Assembly: GCA_961205875.1 (NCBI GenBank)
Contig: OY540821.1
Span: 8,246,001 to 8,310,000, forward strand
Source of the DNA: Sialis fuliginosa
Lineage: Eukaryota > Arthropoda > Insecta > Megaloptera > Sialidae
DNA length: 64,000 bases
Direction of reading: 5' to 3'
Every line of letters starts with the position of its first letter. Positions within the stretch are counted from its first letter, which is position 1. A program made the translations under genes and the position numbers. This document shows, piece by piece, positions 46,423 through 58,096 of this stretch. Below the pieces are notes generated by a model. It worked only from the letters and a program-made list of their open reading frames with translations. It made no database searches and had not been told where the DNA came from.

Positions 46423-47184
46423 GTCCTCTATCCCGGCTGTAAATTTTGAAATAAAAAACACTCCTCTGAAACTTTGTGAGTGGATTCATTTTGGCGTAAC
46501 CTACAACTTTTTATCTTCGAAAATTCTGAGAATTGGGGTGTTTTTGATGTGGCATGCGTCAAACATGTAAACTTAACGAATAACGCTTTCTTTTTTACAA
46601 GATTTTATAATTTTGACCTACAAAAATATTGGGGCATTTAGCGAGACCTATACCCTCAATTTGTAGTGTTATGTAATTTATAAATAACCGGCTGATTTTT
46701 GCACAATTGCTAGATAAATAATAGTAAAATGCCACATCAAAAACGCCCCAATTCCAGAGATGCTAGCGCTTCCCTTTTTTCCTCTTTTCCTCTTTTTTGG
46801 GAAGTCGGCCCTAAAGTACCCTTTTTTCAAAAAATGTTCTCTTTGTCCTCTTTTTTGACTGATTTCGCCGTGAATGACTTCAAAATTAGAAATGTATAGA
46901 TGAAATGGTGAAAAATGACCAAAAAAAAAAAAAAAACTTCAAATTTTATATGTAATATATTAAGAAATAATATCGCAAAAACGTAAAATATATCTATAGA
47001 TAACCTATTTAAGAGTTAGAAAATTCTTCTTTTTGGTCTCTTTTTTCAAGAAAAAATTCCTCTTTTTTGGAAAAGTAAGAGACTATCATCCCTGCAATTC
47101 TCCGAATTTTCGAAGATAAAAAAGTTGTAGATTACGCCAAAATGAGTATTTTTTATTTCAAAATTTAAAGTCGGGACCGAGGAC
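46423..47184. mobile_element. Long-TIR element 'GTCCTC', interrupted by another
   Basis: Flanked by TA (46421-46422, 47185-47186). The arms share 'gaaataaaaaacactc' type text, 'acaactttttatcttcgaaa' and 'gatgtggcat', in inverted order. The right arm is split by the 340-bp insert at 46755-47094; without it the element is about 420 bp. TA duplication and 'GTCC' start resemble 27090-27775. Confidence 0.8.
46755..47094. mobile_element. Nested 340-bp insert with CAGRGATG ends
   Basis: Left end 'cagagatgctag', right end 'ctatcatccctg'; a CAATTC sits on both sides (46749-46754, 47095-47100) while the left arm of the host element has it only once, so the insertion is proven by internal comparison. 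The interior is made of 'cctcttttttg' words. hAT-like ends, but only 6 bp of duplication is seen. Confidence 0.75.
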
Positions 47185-48065
47185 TATTAGTGAGGGCTTT
47201 AATAAAATCAAACTCTCTTTGTATTATTAAAAAATCAAAATATTCAATATTAACTAATATAACTGCAATCTTGGATGAAATATTAGTCGAGTATGTGATT
47301 TTATGTATGTATGTTTCTGATAAAGTTTTATGAAGACATTCTACCTATAAATTAAAAGTGTATTGTTGTAAACTATCATTGTTTGCATTTTTAACGAATG
47401 AATAAGCAACATTTCTATATAAAATGATGATGTAATAATATAATTTAATATTAAAAAACACTCGGTTGTCTGTATCTAGGTTTATGGGTGTAGGGCATCT
47501 TTTCTGTGCACTTTTTCTCGTATTTTGGTTTAAAAATATCACAAAAAAGTGAAGTCTCAATATGAGATTTTATTAGTTATATTATCTAATTGTAAGATTG
47601 GTATAGATGAAATAACACACAAGTCTATTTTAATTATATTTTATTTTATATTTTCGTACTTGCATATATATTTTTTGACTTCGAAACTAAAATAATTATG
47701 TGCAAAAAAATTTACCATGTCATTTTTATTTATATAATCAGCTAAAATACATGTGAAAGCTACGACGCGGTTTAATTTTGTAAATGTATATATGTACATA
47801 TATATGTTATGTAAACCATTCAAAATTTCAATTGAAAAAATTATCCCTGACTTAATTTTTCTGACCTTAGTATTTTTTTTTCCTCTAAAAGTATCTCGAT
47901 TTGATAAAAAATAACTTTCGATTACTGTCATAATCATTTTTAATAACAATTATGGAGATTTTGTAAATTAAAAAAAAATGATTTAAAGTTTTCGCTACTG
48001 TACAGCCCTATAGTGTAAAAAAACGTATAATATCTCTATTTAAAAATTTTAGACAAACATACTAA

Positions 48066-48187
48066 ATACAAGGATCTCTGAAGATCGTGATAGAAATTGA
48101 AATGCTGAAAATTCATGAACTGAAACGTTGAAAATTAGTGAATTTTCAACGTTTTAATTTCTATCACGATCTTCAGAAATCTTTGTA
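48066..48187. repeat. Perfect-looking hairpin of about 47-bp arms
   Basis: 'tctgaagatcgtgatagaaa' (from 48077) is mirrored by 'tttctatcacgatcttcaga' (to about 48177), with a loop of about 30 bp. Downstream, GATC words cluster at 48180-48300 ('agatctatcaagatctgat'). Probably a foldback element. Confidence 0.6.
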
Positions 48188-48528
48188 GATCGTTGTAGAT
48201 TTTTGCTGGTCTCCACAGATCAAAAACCAACCAGTGAACAAATGATTTTGTCTCAAAATGCAGATCTATCAAGATCTGATTTGATCAGTTCAGATCTAAA
48301 TTTTTTTCCTGAGTACTGACAATCTTTCAGCAGTTTATCCTTCAGCATCGTTTTGAATTTTTTTACAGGTAGATTTCTAATTTAATTAAGGATTTTATTA
48401 TAATTTTTTTAAATAGCATTTATTACTCCTTTTTGTATGACAGTAAGATTTGTAAGCATATGTTGTGGCTGATTTCTTTGTAGAACTTATCCTGGAACGG
48501 TAGTCTTTGACCGTGTTGGTCTGAGTCA

Positions 48529-48801
48529 TTACTTTAATAAGGTGAAAAGGTTGGACCATAGGGGTCCATTGTCGGAATTAAATACTTTACCCTTATTTTT
48601 TAAAATCTCCATACTTTCATAGCAATCTAAATCTTTACTGTTAGAAACCGCTTTCAATAGATTAAGATCCTGAATTCTGTGGTGATTTTGTTTGATAAAA
48701 ATAAAAAATACACACACCAAATCAAGAACTTCACGAAGGAGCTGTCGGTAGAGGACAACATCCAGTCGACATTTAAAGCTATAACCATACCCATCAAACA
48801 T
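48529..48801 (-). pseudogene. Possible tail fragment of a LINE- or Penelope-like reverse transcriptase
   Basis: A 90-codon frame ending 'ESMEILKNKGKVFNSDNGPL' resembles the 'E..EI.K......N.D.G.L' tails seen after the reverse transcriptase in some non-LTR or Penelope-like proteins. No catalytic motif is present and no further frame joins it. Low certainty. Confidence 0.25.
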
Positions 48802-49115
48802 ATGAGGTAGCTACACTGGACTTGTTTAATCTTAAATGTTTTACATCGGCTATATGTTCTTTAAATTTTTATGGTTAGGGAATTTGTATTTGATAAGTCA
48901 TAACCATAGTTTTTGTCTGTTGTTTGTTATAAAGTTTTATTATTAACATCTTATATTATAATATTATCAAAGGACTCCCCATAATCACCAAATCTATATA
49001 TTTTCTAGCCCTGTTTCTTCTTCAGAGATAACGATGACGAGCCCACTGAATAACCATAAATTAAATTGTTGATCGTCTACCGCAATAGCTTATCTCTTGT
49101 GCTACGTCATTTTCA

Positions 49116-49116
<1 letters not shown>

Positions 49117-49152
<36 letters not shown>
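49117..49152 (+). repeat. (TG)n microsatellite
   Basis: A run of about 16 TG units, slightly interrupted, followed by 'tttgtgtgtgtatg'. The open frame 49125-49316 starts in it and is not a gene. Confidence 0.9.
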
Positions 49153-49155
<3 letters not shown>

Positions 49156-50505
49156 TGTGTGTATGTTTTCGCGTAATGATATGTCATGAGATGACACACA
49201 GAACCAGCTGTGAATTATTTAGTTTATTATTTCTTTTAAGATCAAATCACAATTCAGTATTTTTCCTACTTTGTTTCTATGATATTTTATCTATAAACTT
49301 TAGTAATTATTATTAGCATTTTTAATGCATGAAAATCTTAAATAATATACCCGATTTTCAGTTATTTGAAAATTATATTTTTTCTGAAATCTTGATTGAG
49401 ATAATTTTTTTAAATTGTTTTAACAAAAGCACGTTTATTTTTGACCTACTGTTTACTATCTCTTGACAATGAAAAATAATGCAAATTTCCTTGTTGTTAG
49501 TTATAGTAAAAAGTATTTATTTACGGAAGTTTTTACTGTATTTTAAAATAAATATGTTATGTATTTATTTATTTTCATTCATTAATCATTAATTATTGTT
49601 TTATAGAAACCAGTTTTTAGAAAATACTTTATCGGTGTTTTTTTTCCTAATTATTTAACAATTAATTTCTCAATCTACCTAAATATTTCTTTTAAAAACT
49701 ATTCGAACCTAATTGGATGTCCAGTTATCTATTTATTTTCCCACTATAAATTTTATCACGAACTGTTTTTTATAGATATATTAAATATCATGATAATAAT
49801 ATACATATCTATCTTTTTTTTTTGGAAAAAAATACTATTATAAAAAACCCTGTGGAATAAATTAGTATTAATTCTGACCGCAAAAAAAATACTTATACTT
49901 TTTTTACAATAGATTAAGTGGTAAAAACTCCAAAAAAATATTGTTTTAAATAATTTCCGATAAATATTATTCCAGTTTTTGGCCTTGAATTTTTATATAA
50001 GATAATGTTGGATTCTAATAAAAGAAAGTCTTTTTATAGAAAAAAATATAATTCTTTGCCAATAATTGGGTAAAGTAGATGCCAAAACGACGAAAATAAC
50101 AAAACAGTTTTATTGTGAATAGAAATAATTAAATTAATTTAATCATTAAACCGACATGTGTTTATTTAATAATTATATTTTAATATAAAACTGCATTTAC
50201 ATCTGATGAAAACATAACAAATAAGAGCTAATGCTCATGAATTTATGCACACTAAAGGTCGAGTATTGTAAACAATAACAAATTAATATAACAACAAAGT
50301 GTCACGTTCAACCTTGAATTGAAAACAGTGTACTGGAAACTTACTCAAACCGGCCCTGTTGAATCATATGTGTGTCTACAGATGAGGTATGTCATGTTAA
50401 CGGGTACAGTGGGCAATTACAGAACAACCAATTATTATTTGTATATACTATATATACAATACACAATAATGTATTTTCATTGTAAACATATCTTGTAACG
50501 AATGC

Positions 50506-51029
50506 AGGGGTCAAAACTGGTCAGTAAAATCAATAAAAGTCAGTTTTTTATAACCAGGTCAGTTAAAGTCAATTTTTTTTTAAATTATCAGTTTTGTCAG
50601 TATTTTGGGTTTAGCACTCAGTTTTCACATTTGAGCCCTATTTATCCTGAAAAACTCACTATTTGACTTCAAAACGACACAATTACCGTGAAAAATATAT
50701 TCAAATTATAAATAATGTTCTATTTTGTTTACTTATTTGTATTGTTTATTACCAACTTTTAGAAGATATTTCACCCTAGCATCTGGCTATGCCAAGTTCG
50801 GTGAAAAAAATTAACAAAAATTAACTGTAATGTTTGTTATGAACATAATAAAAAGAGGGAAAGGGTTGGCTATGGGGATGGTGGAGGCCAATAATTATAA
50901 AAGTACTTTTTTTAATACATAGCACCTACATTTTTTAACTCGGTTCAGATAGTCAGTAAAAGTCAGTATTTTTAGATTTCTGTGTCAGTAAAATCAGTAT
51001 TTTTGAACAGTGAACTTGTTTCGACCCCT
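50506..51029. mobile_element. hAT-like MITE with GTCAGTAAAA words
   Basis: 524 bp; ends 'aggggtcaaaac' and 'gtttcgacccct', flanked by (A/T)CGAATGC (50498-50505, 51030-51037; 7 of 8 equal). Just inside both ends 'GTCAGTAAAAGTCAGT' recurs. No coding capacity. Confidence 0.75.
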
Positions 51030-51128
51030 TCGAATGCTTCAGTGCGGGGAATTCATACCTCGAAAAGGAATTATTAATAATTAGGTAATCCTTTAGAATC
51101 TTGTACCGATATTATAAAGAATAATGTC

Positions 51129-51401
51129 CGGTATTATAAAGGAGCTAACAAATTTGCTAGCTAGCAAGCTCTCTCAAATGAGGTATCAAACTTATATGAC
51201 AGTTCTCTTAAAATTTTTAACAGATATTTACAAGCGCAGTAAGTTGGTTTTTACCGTTTTTACTCAAGGTTAGTAAATATACTTTACATACCTTTAATTT
51301 TACTTCCTATGCATGAAATTATCTGTCTAAAACTCCCATAAAACTGTCATATGTTTGATACCCCATTTGAAAGTGCTTGCTGGCTAGGTATTATAAATAA
51401 A
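51129..51401. mobile_element. 'ggtattataaa' inverted-repeat element
   Basis: The left arm 'ggtattataaaggagcta' with 'caaatgaggtatcaaac' is mirrored by 'gtttgataccccatttg' and 'taggtattataaat'. About 270 bp. Sister copies at 63161-63432 and, degenerate, at 35530-35715. Confidence 0.65.
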
Positions 51402-51436
51402 GCTTTCTGCAGGGTGTCGAATCGCTTGAATTTTAG

Positions 51437-51525
51437 AACAGTGGTAATACATTTATAATAATGTAAAGCCGCTACCCTTTCTATGGTGTACGCTGTACAT
51501 TATACACCAATCACCACTGCTTTTA
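51437..51525. repeat. Short 'cagtggtaat' foldback
   Basis: 'aacagtggtaatacattta' and 'accaatcaccactgctttt' pair as inverted ends around 60 bp. Related words lie at 35623-35700. Confidence 0.45.
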
Positions 51526-51557
51526 AACCATTGATTTCTACCTAAATCATAAATAAA

Positions 51558-51996
51558 TAAGGTAGTTACCCCAGTAATGGCAAATTTTTAATTAAATGTA
51601 CTGAATTAGAAATATGTGTTGATATTTAATTGCTACCATTTATGAATATTAATCTATATACATTTAACTGTCTTACAGCGTGATTTGATGATAATTAAAA
51701 ATTATTATATTATCATAACAACTGCTTTACATTGTTTCAAATTTGACGATACTTTCTTTTATATTTTTTGTATCGTAGTACTTATCATTTTCTAATCATT
51801 AGCAAGTGTCCATCACTGCATGCTTAATTCTGGTTTTACCTTTGCCATTACTGGAGAAAAAACATGAACAAAATAAAAGGCTATCATTTAAAAAAAAAAA
51901 CTATATTTGCAGACTGGTAATTAAATTGACTAAATAAATTTAAAAAAAAAACGAAAACTTGCTCTTATAGCGGCCATAACTGGTGCCATTACCTTA
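51558..51996 (+). mobile_element. AGGTA family MITE, copy G
   Basis: Ends 'taaggtagttaccccagta' (altered) and 'aactggtgccattacctta'. About 440 bp; part of the left terminus and the centre are missing relative to copy F. Confidence 0.8.
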
Positions 51997-52089
51997 CCAT
52001 AGAACTGACCAAATACTGGGTATTAACTGACCAATTAATATAAAAAATAATAATAATTATAATAAGTGTGTAAAAACCATTACTTAATT

Positions 52090-52166
52090 AACGGAGTCGG
52101 AGTTAGTACCTCTCTACTGACTCCAACTTCACCCATAATTGCTCAAACTCCGACTCCACAGCCCTG
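52090..52166. repeat. Fragment of a hAT-type element ('CAGGGCTGTGGAGTCGG')
   Basis: 'aactccgactccacagccctg' is the inverse of the well-known 'CAGGGCTGTGGAGTCGGAG' end. 'cggagtcggagtta' at 52091 repeats the word upstream. The other end is not present. Confidence 0.6.
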
Positions 52167-52185
52167 CTGATAACTATACTTTTAA

Positions 52186-52307
52186 CCCATTAATGCCCAA
52201 AGGGATGTTTTCAAAAATTATTATTATTGATATGTTTATATATTTTTGGGGGGTCCAAGTTCCCCAATTTTTAATGTTGCGTTGACGCACTCTTGGGCGT
52301 TAATGGG
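52186..52307. mobile_element. 122-bp piggyBac-type MITE
   Basis: Flanked by TTAA on both sides (52182-52185, 52308-52311). It starts 'cccattaatgcccaa' and ends 'ttgggcgttaatggg', an inverted repeat of 15 bp with one mismatch. TTAA duplication and CCC/GGG ends are diagnostic of the piggyBac superfamily. No coding capacity. Confidence 0.85.
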
Positions 52308-52917
52308 TTAATAAGCGTTTGAGAAATTGAATATTAATACAATGGTCTTAAATATTGCAATTGTAATGTTTTCAATAATTATAATATGTATTGGTGACAT
52401 TTACCTTACTTTCCGTGCATTATGGATAAGGTTTGCGCATGTGAAACCACGTGTGTGTGTGTGTATGTATGTTTGCGAATGTTATTTGATCTATGAAACC
52501 TTTATATAGAAGACTTCTACGTTTTATCGCTCAATATTTAAAGATTGCTTGGTGAAGTACCCCAGTATTTGTTGAATTATTTTGACGGTGTTATTTTTTA
52601 TGAATATATTTGTTATTGTTTTTTTTTTGTGTGTGAATTGTGCTGTTCTTGAAGTTGAATAAAGTGTCTATGATATTTTCCTGATCTATATTTGAGAGGT
52701 ATTTTTTAGAATATTTAATTTGTGTTTTTTAGTTTTCTATTTTTACATATTTTCGAAATTATAAATATAATAAATAACCGTGTCTTCCTCGCCATATCCG
52801 TGGTTTGAGGAAGCCATGTGATCATTTCTTAAAAACAGTTTCCAAATTTTTTTTTATATCATTTGATTGAATCAATTTTTTTCTGCTGTTTCTTTAATAA
52901 TCATTTCGACTTCTGTA

Positions 52918-54374
52918 CACAGAGAGAAAAGTCATGATAATTTTTATACAGAAAATCTTAGAAAAATTACTGTGCTCTCTTATAATGCGTGCGCAATCGA
53001 CGATACAAGTAAAAAATATTTATACGTCCATATAAAAATTATCAGTGCTTACATTATATAAATTGCTTTTTTATCACGGTAGAAATTACGGTGCTAGCAT
53101 GGTAATTTTTGGAACGCTGTATCAGAAAACTGCCTTACCGGCCTTACCGATTCAGTAAAATTTCTATAGCTTATTATTTTTTTTTTCAAACAGAAAGGTA
53201 AAAACAATAAAAAGCAATTTCATTTTAAGAAAGTTATCGATTTATTTATATAATATACATTGTTTTGAATTTTACAACTAATAATAGTTTACAAATATAG
53301 TTGTAGAACAATTTACATAAAGATATGACAACCAATACATGTGCAAAGAGACCGATTCACAGAACAAATTAAATATAAAATAACGTATTTTCAATATCTA
53401 AAATCTAAACTAACCTATATCTGTCAAAACTTATTTTACAAATAAAACTTCTAAAAATAACACATTAAAACCGAACAAAACATTATTGTAAAACATTTAT
53501 CACCCACATTCATTTAAAATTCGCACAAAACAATAATTTTAATAAAATAAAAACAATCATAGCCATTTTAAATCTAAATATGCTACACGTCCCGCTTTAA
53601 ATATTATTCACACTAAAAACAATTTTGAATATAAATTAAAATATAATACTTTAAAATCACGATAACATAGAAAAATATCTTTAAAATAGAAAACACTACA
53701 CAATTACAATATGTACTTTTAAAACAAATATACATTCTAAATATGTATGTAACTGTCAGCTTATAGGCCGTCGGAAGATCGAAAATAGCCGACTGTACTC
53801 GAACCTTACTACCTTGTTTATGCTGATAGTAAAATTTGCTTTATATCCTAACTTTCCATTAAGATATATCGAAAACCATAAATCTGAGATCTAGACATGA
53901 TGCGTATGATTTTTAGAGAATCGTTTTACAAACAAAATAAAACCATACATACATCTCCACGATAAACAGTTAATGAGATATCACATTTTTAGTTTTTGTG
54001 TTTTCAACATAATTGGTATCTTCTGTCTTTTTCTTTCTTTCTGCTTTTGCCAGATATCTTTGAAATATCATTGAATTTTATAAGTCAGTATTGTAAAATT
54101 TATCAGACCGCCTAATAATTTACATCAACTTAAATAGCATTTTTTTTAAGAAAAACAATTAAAAAATACAAATTTGTCGAGATAGGAACTTTTTACTGTG
54201 CTGTTTTATAAATTTCGCTGGCCTGTATTTTAAAAAATACTATTGTGTCCTTTACTTTTTATATTATGAATTTTAATTTTTCTTATTTTACCGTATAAAA
54301 TTGACCATATTCGACTTTCGCACATCGTTTATAGTGCAGAGCACAGTAATTTTTCTAAGATTTTTCTCTCCGTG
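52918..54374. mobile_element. 1.46-kb element with CACRGAGAGAAAA ends
   Basis: Flanked by TA (52916-52917, 54375-54376). The left end contains 'cacagagagaaaa' and 'cttagaaaaattactgtgct'; the right end carries the inverse. Arms are about 70 bp with small gaps. The interior is AT-rich with no transposase. The frame 52867-53061 spans the left arm and is not a gene. Confidence 0.7.
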
Positions 54375-54985
54375 TACGTGTCAATTATCTTACAATTAGT
54401 ATCATATTTATAAATAAGAAATTAGGTAACACAAATAAGAACTCGTACTAGTAATTTTATAATAAAAATACTATTTTTTATGTTTTTTTAATTTATGGGA
54501 CAAATGATATTACTCAACGTTTTTGATCTTGCGTCATTTACTATTCTTTCTTATTTATTTGTTTACCTACCTGCATAGTATTTACATATACAAAACTTAT
54601 ATGCCCATTATTATAAAGTTATTAAATAAAAAATTTTGAATTTCGAACAGTGAAATTTACTAAATTTGGTAAATTTGACCGTATATATCACTATCACCAC
54701 TGTTTTAATACCGGTTTCTTTTACTTATTGTGTACGAGATAAAATATTAATAAATGTCATGAAACTGTCATTTAAGTTCGATACAATACTAGAAAATATT
54801 CGATTTCTTTATAAAACCAGGCATTCATGTTTAAATATTAGTTTCACTTTATGACGGTTTATTACAATTATTTGTTTAGCAGTTTTTGTTTTATTTAATT
54901 GTTTCAACATCCTCTATGTCGTACGTAGTCGTCTATTTTTTGGCAATACTCTCTTTAGAATGAATGTATCTGTTTCACTCTAACC

Positions 54986-55480
54986 TAGGGTGACCATTCG
55001 TCCCGCATTTTGCGGGACAGTCCCGCATTTTGACCCATTGTCCCGCATCATTAATGTCCCGCATTTTGAATACTTGTCCAGTTTTTTTACATTTTTACTA
55101 CTGTTCAATGTAATCAATTTGGTGTCGCGAATTTTAATAAAATTGAAATAGGTATGTTAACAATTAAAAAAACTCTATTAATTCAGTAAATGTAGGTAAT
55201 ATAATAAAATTCACATAAAATTAACATAGCAGATTAAAAAAAAGTAATTGTTGCAAATTTTATTTAAAAATTATACGTCATCTATGGTAGCGAATTTAAA
55301 AATAACGAAAATGACAATCGTGAATTATAAATAAATATAAGTTCTCGTTATGAATTTGCAATATAACATTTGTTATTCTTTATTAATAATAATTTAAAAA
55401 AAGGTCTTTCATTGTCACCCCCCCCCCCCCCCAAAAAAAAAACAGTCCCGCATTGCCCTCTCAAAAAAATGGTCAGCCTA
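54986..55480. mobile_element. hAT-type MITE with TCCCGCATTTTG repeats
   Basis: 495 bp flanked by CTCTAACC (54978-54985, 55481-55488), an exact 8-bp duplication. Ends 'tagggtgaccat' and 'atggtcagccta'. The left part has four 'gtcccgcattttg' type words. The right part has a run of 14-16 C and one more 'gtcccgcattg'. Same end type as the MITE at 13311. Confidence 0.85.
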
Positions 55481-56755
55481 CTCTAACCCGTATGTCTATG
55501 AACTATTTATAAAACAAAATCATTGTCGAGGATATTTTAAATTCTAATTATTTTCCTTTATCTATCTCATTTTTACCTTTAAAAGTACCTTGTGATAAAA
55601 TAAATACTGTTATCATTTTCTGATTGTAATTATCTACTGTGGTGTAACATTTTTTTTAATCTGAAAGTTTAAAGTACCTATAATTTTTTCCCACAAAAAT
55701 CAATCTAATTTTTTTCTTAGAAAATTCATAGATCGCTTTTAAGAACTGAATTAATATTTAATTATTACAGGAATTTTAACATCAAAACAATTAGTTAAAT
55801 GCATATAATATGAATGGTTTTTTGACGTATTTTAACTACCTAGAAATACATTATACGTAAAACCATTCGTTTTTAATTAATTGGTAATCTAAATTTAATA
55901 ATTACCTATAATTTTAAAAAACCAAACGATATTTGTTTTTTTTTTTTCTTCAATTCAATAAAAAAATGTATAATGGCATTTATTAGTTTTGTGACATAAT
56001 GGAATAATCTGATTATCAAAGAAACCTTTGAATACTTGCTAGGTAGTTGTGTCTGTCTGTCTGTAGTAATTGATGTGTTTTTTTTAGATATAAAATAAAT
56101 AAATAGGTTTGCATTAAATATTATGTTTCATTTATGTAATAATATTTATTAACATGTTGTCAGGTCATCAAGTCAAACAAATTTGATTATTAATATACAT
56201 GCGTTCTGGAAGTCTTTGTACTATATAGACATAATTTTAAAAAAATAATTTATTTCGTGATTATTTTTGTTTAAATTTTAAACATATAATTTTATCATTA
56301 ATATTATGTTAGAAAGGTATTTATCGTATTTTTTATTTATACCGTATTTATAATAGACGATTTTTTCAACATTTCATTACATTTTTCGTTAAATTTTAGG
56401 AACGTGACATTTACAATAAAAATAATAAAATTATATTACACAAAATATAGTTAACATTTTTTTAAAGTAAACATATCAAGATTATTCTAAAACTGTTGAG
56501 CGTTTGATAGAAGTAATAAGAGAGGTCAGGGTGAAAACGTATAGTAATTATTGTATTATTACATAAATGATTAAATTAGGACATTTGATCTAAAAAAATT
56601 AAATAATTTACTTGACAACCGAGTGATAAAATTAATGGGAGGAAGAGCGTAATGATTAAAAAAAATAAGGGGGGGGGGGATTTTTCCAAATACATTGACA
56701 AATATTGTTTTTGGAGGGAGGGTATAATGTTAATATAGTATTTTTGAATCTTAAT

Positions 56756-56943
56756 CAGGGTGTCCACTTTCTGGAAAGTCAGGGAATTTACTAAAAATTC
56801 TGAAAAGTCAGGGAATTTATTATTTTTTTAGAAAGTTTCAAGTTATGACAAAAAAAAGGTCTTCAAATATTATTTCTGCACATTCTTGCTCCGGGACCCC
56901 CCGAGTCAGGGAATTTTATTTACAAAAACCAGTGGACACCCTG
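56756..56943. mobile_element. 188-bp MITE with CAGGGTGTCCACT ends
   Basis: The ends 'cagggtgtccact' and 'agtggacaccctg' are perfect inverted copies of 13 bp. 'agtcagggaattt' occurs three times inside. TTAAT is found on both sides, a possible short duplication. Non-coding. Confidence 0.75.
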
Positions 56944-57520
56944 TTAATAAAATTTTATGATTGTTTCGGGAACAATTAACAAAAATAACTTATACAATGA
57001 TAGTGTTAAAATATTTCAATTTATCGAAATATTACAACAATGGAATGATATTTTTTTTATCTTAAGATATTAAACAATATATAGTATCATAGTTCATACA
57101 ATTTTATTAACGGCAGTTTATGCAAATATTAAGGCGTGCCGATTTTGATAATTTCAGTAATAAAACTTGATAAAATTTTAATGAAGGATCATCAGAAGAT
57201 GGTTAACAATAATAAATAGTTTTTTAACAAGCTGATAAGTTTAATGTTATACTTAAACTTCCGAAAACGAAACATTTTTTATGAATTTTTTTAAATATTA
57301 TAAAAAAGCAATCTAATTAAATTTGGAGTGTTTATTTTACATGTCTCAAAACATACACACATTTTTTTTAAAGAAATACAAAACAAAACGGTGACTTCAG
57401 CGTTGTTACACTGAATGCATCTTTTTTGTGTGTTTTTTTTTTTAATATGATATTGAAAAACATTTTTTTTTACAAAGCTAAGAAACTGTATAACTAATGT
57501 AATGTTTTCTTCTTTTCCAG

Positions 57521-57987
57521 CTTATTAGAATGGCCAAACCGTACTCGTAGTGTGAAAACACTTGAACACTTCTGATATCTACTAATCCAATACATACAAA
57601 TACCTCAGTCAATCACCTATCTATAACATACAACTCCAATAGAACTTCAGGCCTAAACCTACCAAAAAAATACTACATCATTTTTTTAAATACTTTTTTC
57701 TGATACAAAATTTTCTCTATGCTTATTTATTTATCTTAGATTAAAACAAACCCCTAATTATCTTAGAGTAAATCTCTACTTTATTTATTTCATCTTCTTC
57801 GTCATTATCTTATAACTTTTTGTTCCACCAACAACTGACTTGAACGTAAACGCACATTTTACGCACAAAAATTGTTAAACGCACAATATTTTTATATCTG
57901 ACATACGCACATAATATAATATAATATAGAGAAGAAAGGAACGTTATTATATAGTATACAATCGTCAGCGAGAAAGAAGTGGCCAAA
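57521..57987 (+). other. Probable 5'-UTR exon part
   Basis: Acceptor 'tcttcttttccag' at 57508-57520 is strong. The following 467 bases contain stops in all plus-strand frames and lead to the ATG at 57988, so they would be leader if transcribed. Alternatively a promoter at about 57950 drives the next exon directly. Confidence 0.35.
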
Positions 57988-58070
57988 ATGGGGTCTACAG
58001 AGGCTTCAGAAAGATCCTTGGGCTCGGGTCTCATACCGCAATGGATGAAAAATAGAATTATCGATAACCG
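57988..58070 (+). CDS. First coding exon of an unidentified gene
   Basis: ATG in the excellent context 'ggccaaaATGGGG' opens 27 codons plus two bases ending in the donor 'AACCG/GTAAGT'. The peptide starts 'MGSTEASERSLG' and continues '...LIPQWMKNRIID'. GC content and codon choice differ from the AT-rich surroundings, supporting a real exon. The family is not recognised. No next exon is found in the remaining 6 kb, where two transposons lie in the presumed intron. Confidence 0.55.
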
Positions 58071-58096
58071 GTAAGTCTTTTTATTATTATTATTAT

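Larger units (their letters stand above)
40405..57520. other. 17-kb gene-free interval, possible first intron
   Basis: No supported coding frame on either strand. It is filled with DNA elements listed separately, simple repeats (TG run at 49117-49152, ATT run near 45210) and AT-rich text. It may be the first intron of a plus-strand gene running from the donor at 40404 to the acceptor at 57520; nothing in the interval proves the link. Confidence 0.4.

Noticed and set aside
47641-47949. 102-codon minus-strand frame
   Set aside because: Composition is that of AT-rich noise; no motif, no conserved neighbour.
52867-53061. 64-codon frame
   Set aside because: Spans the left end of the 52918-54374 element.
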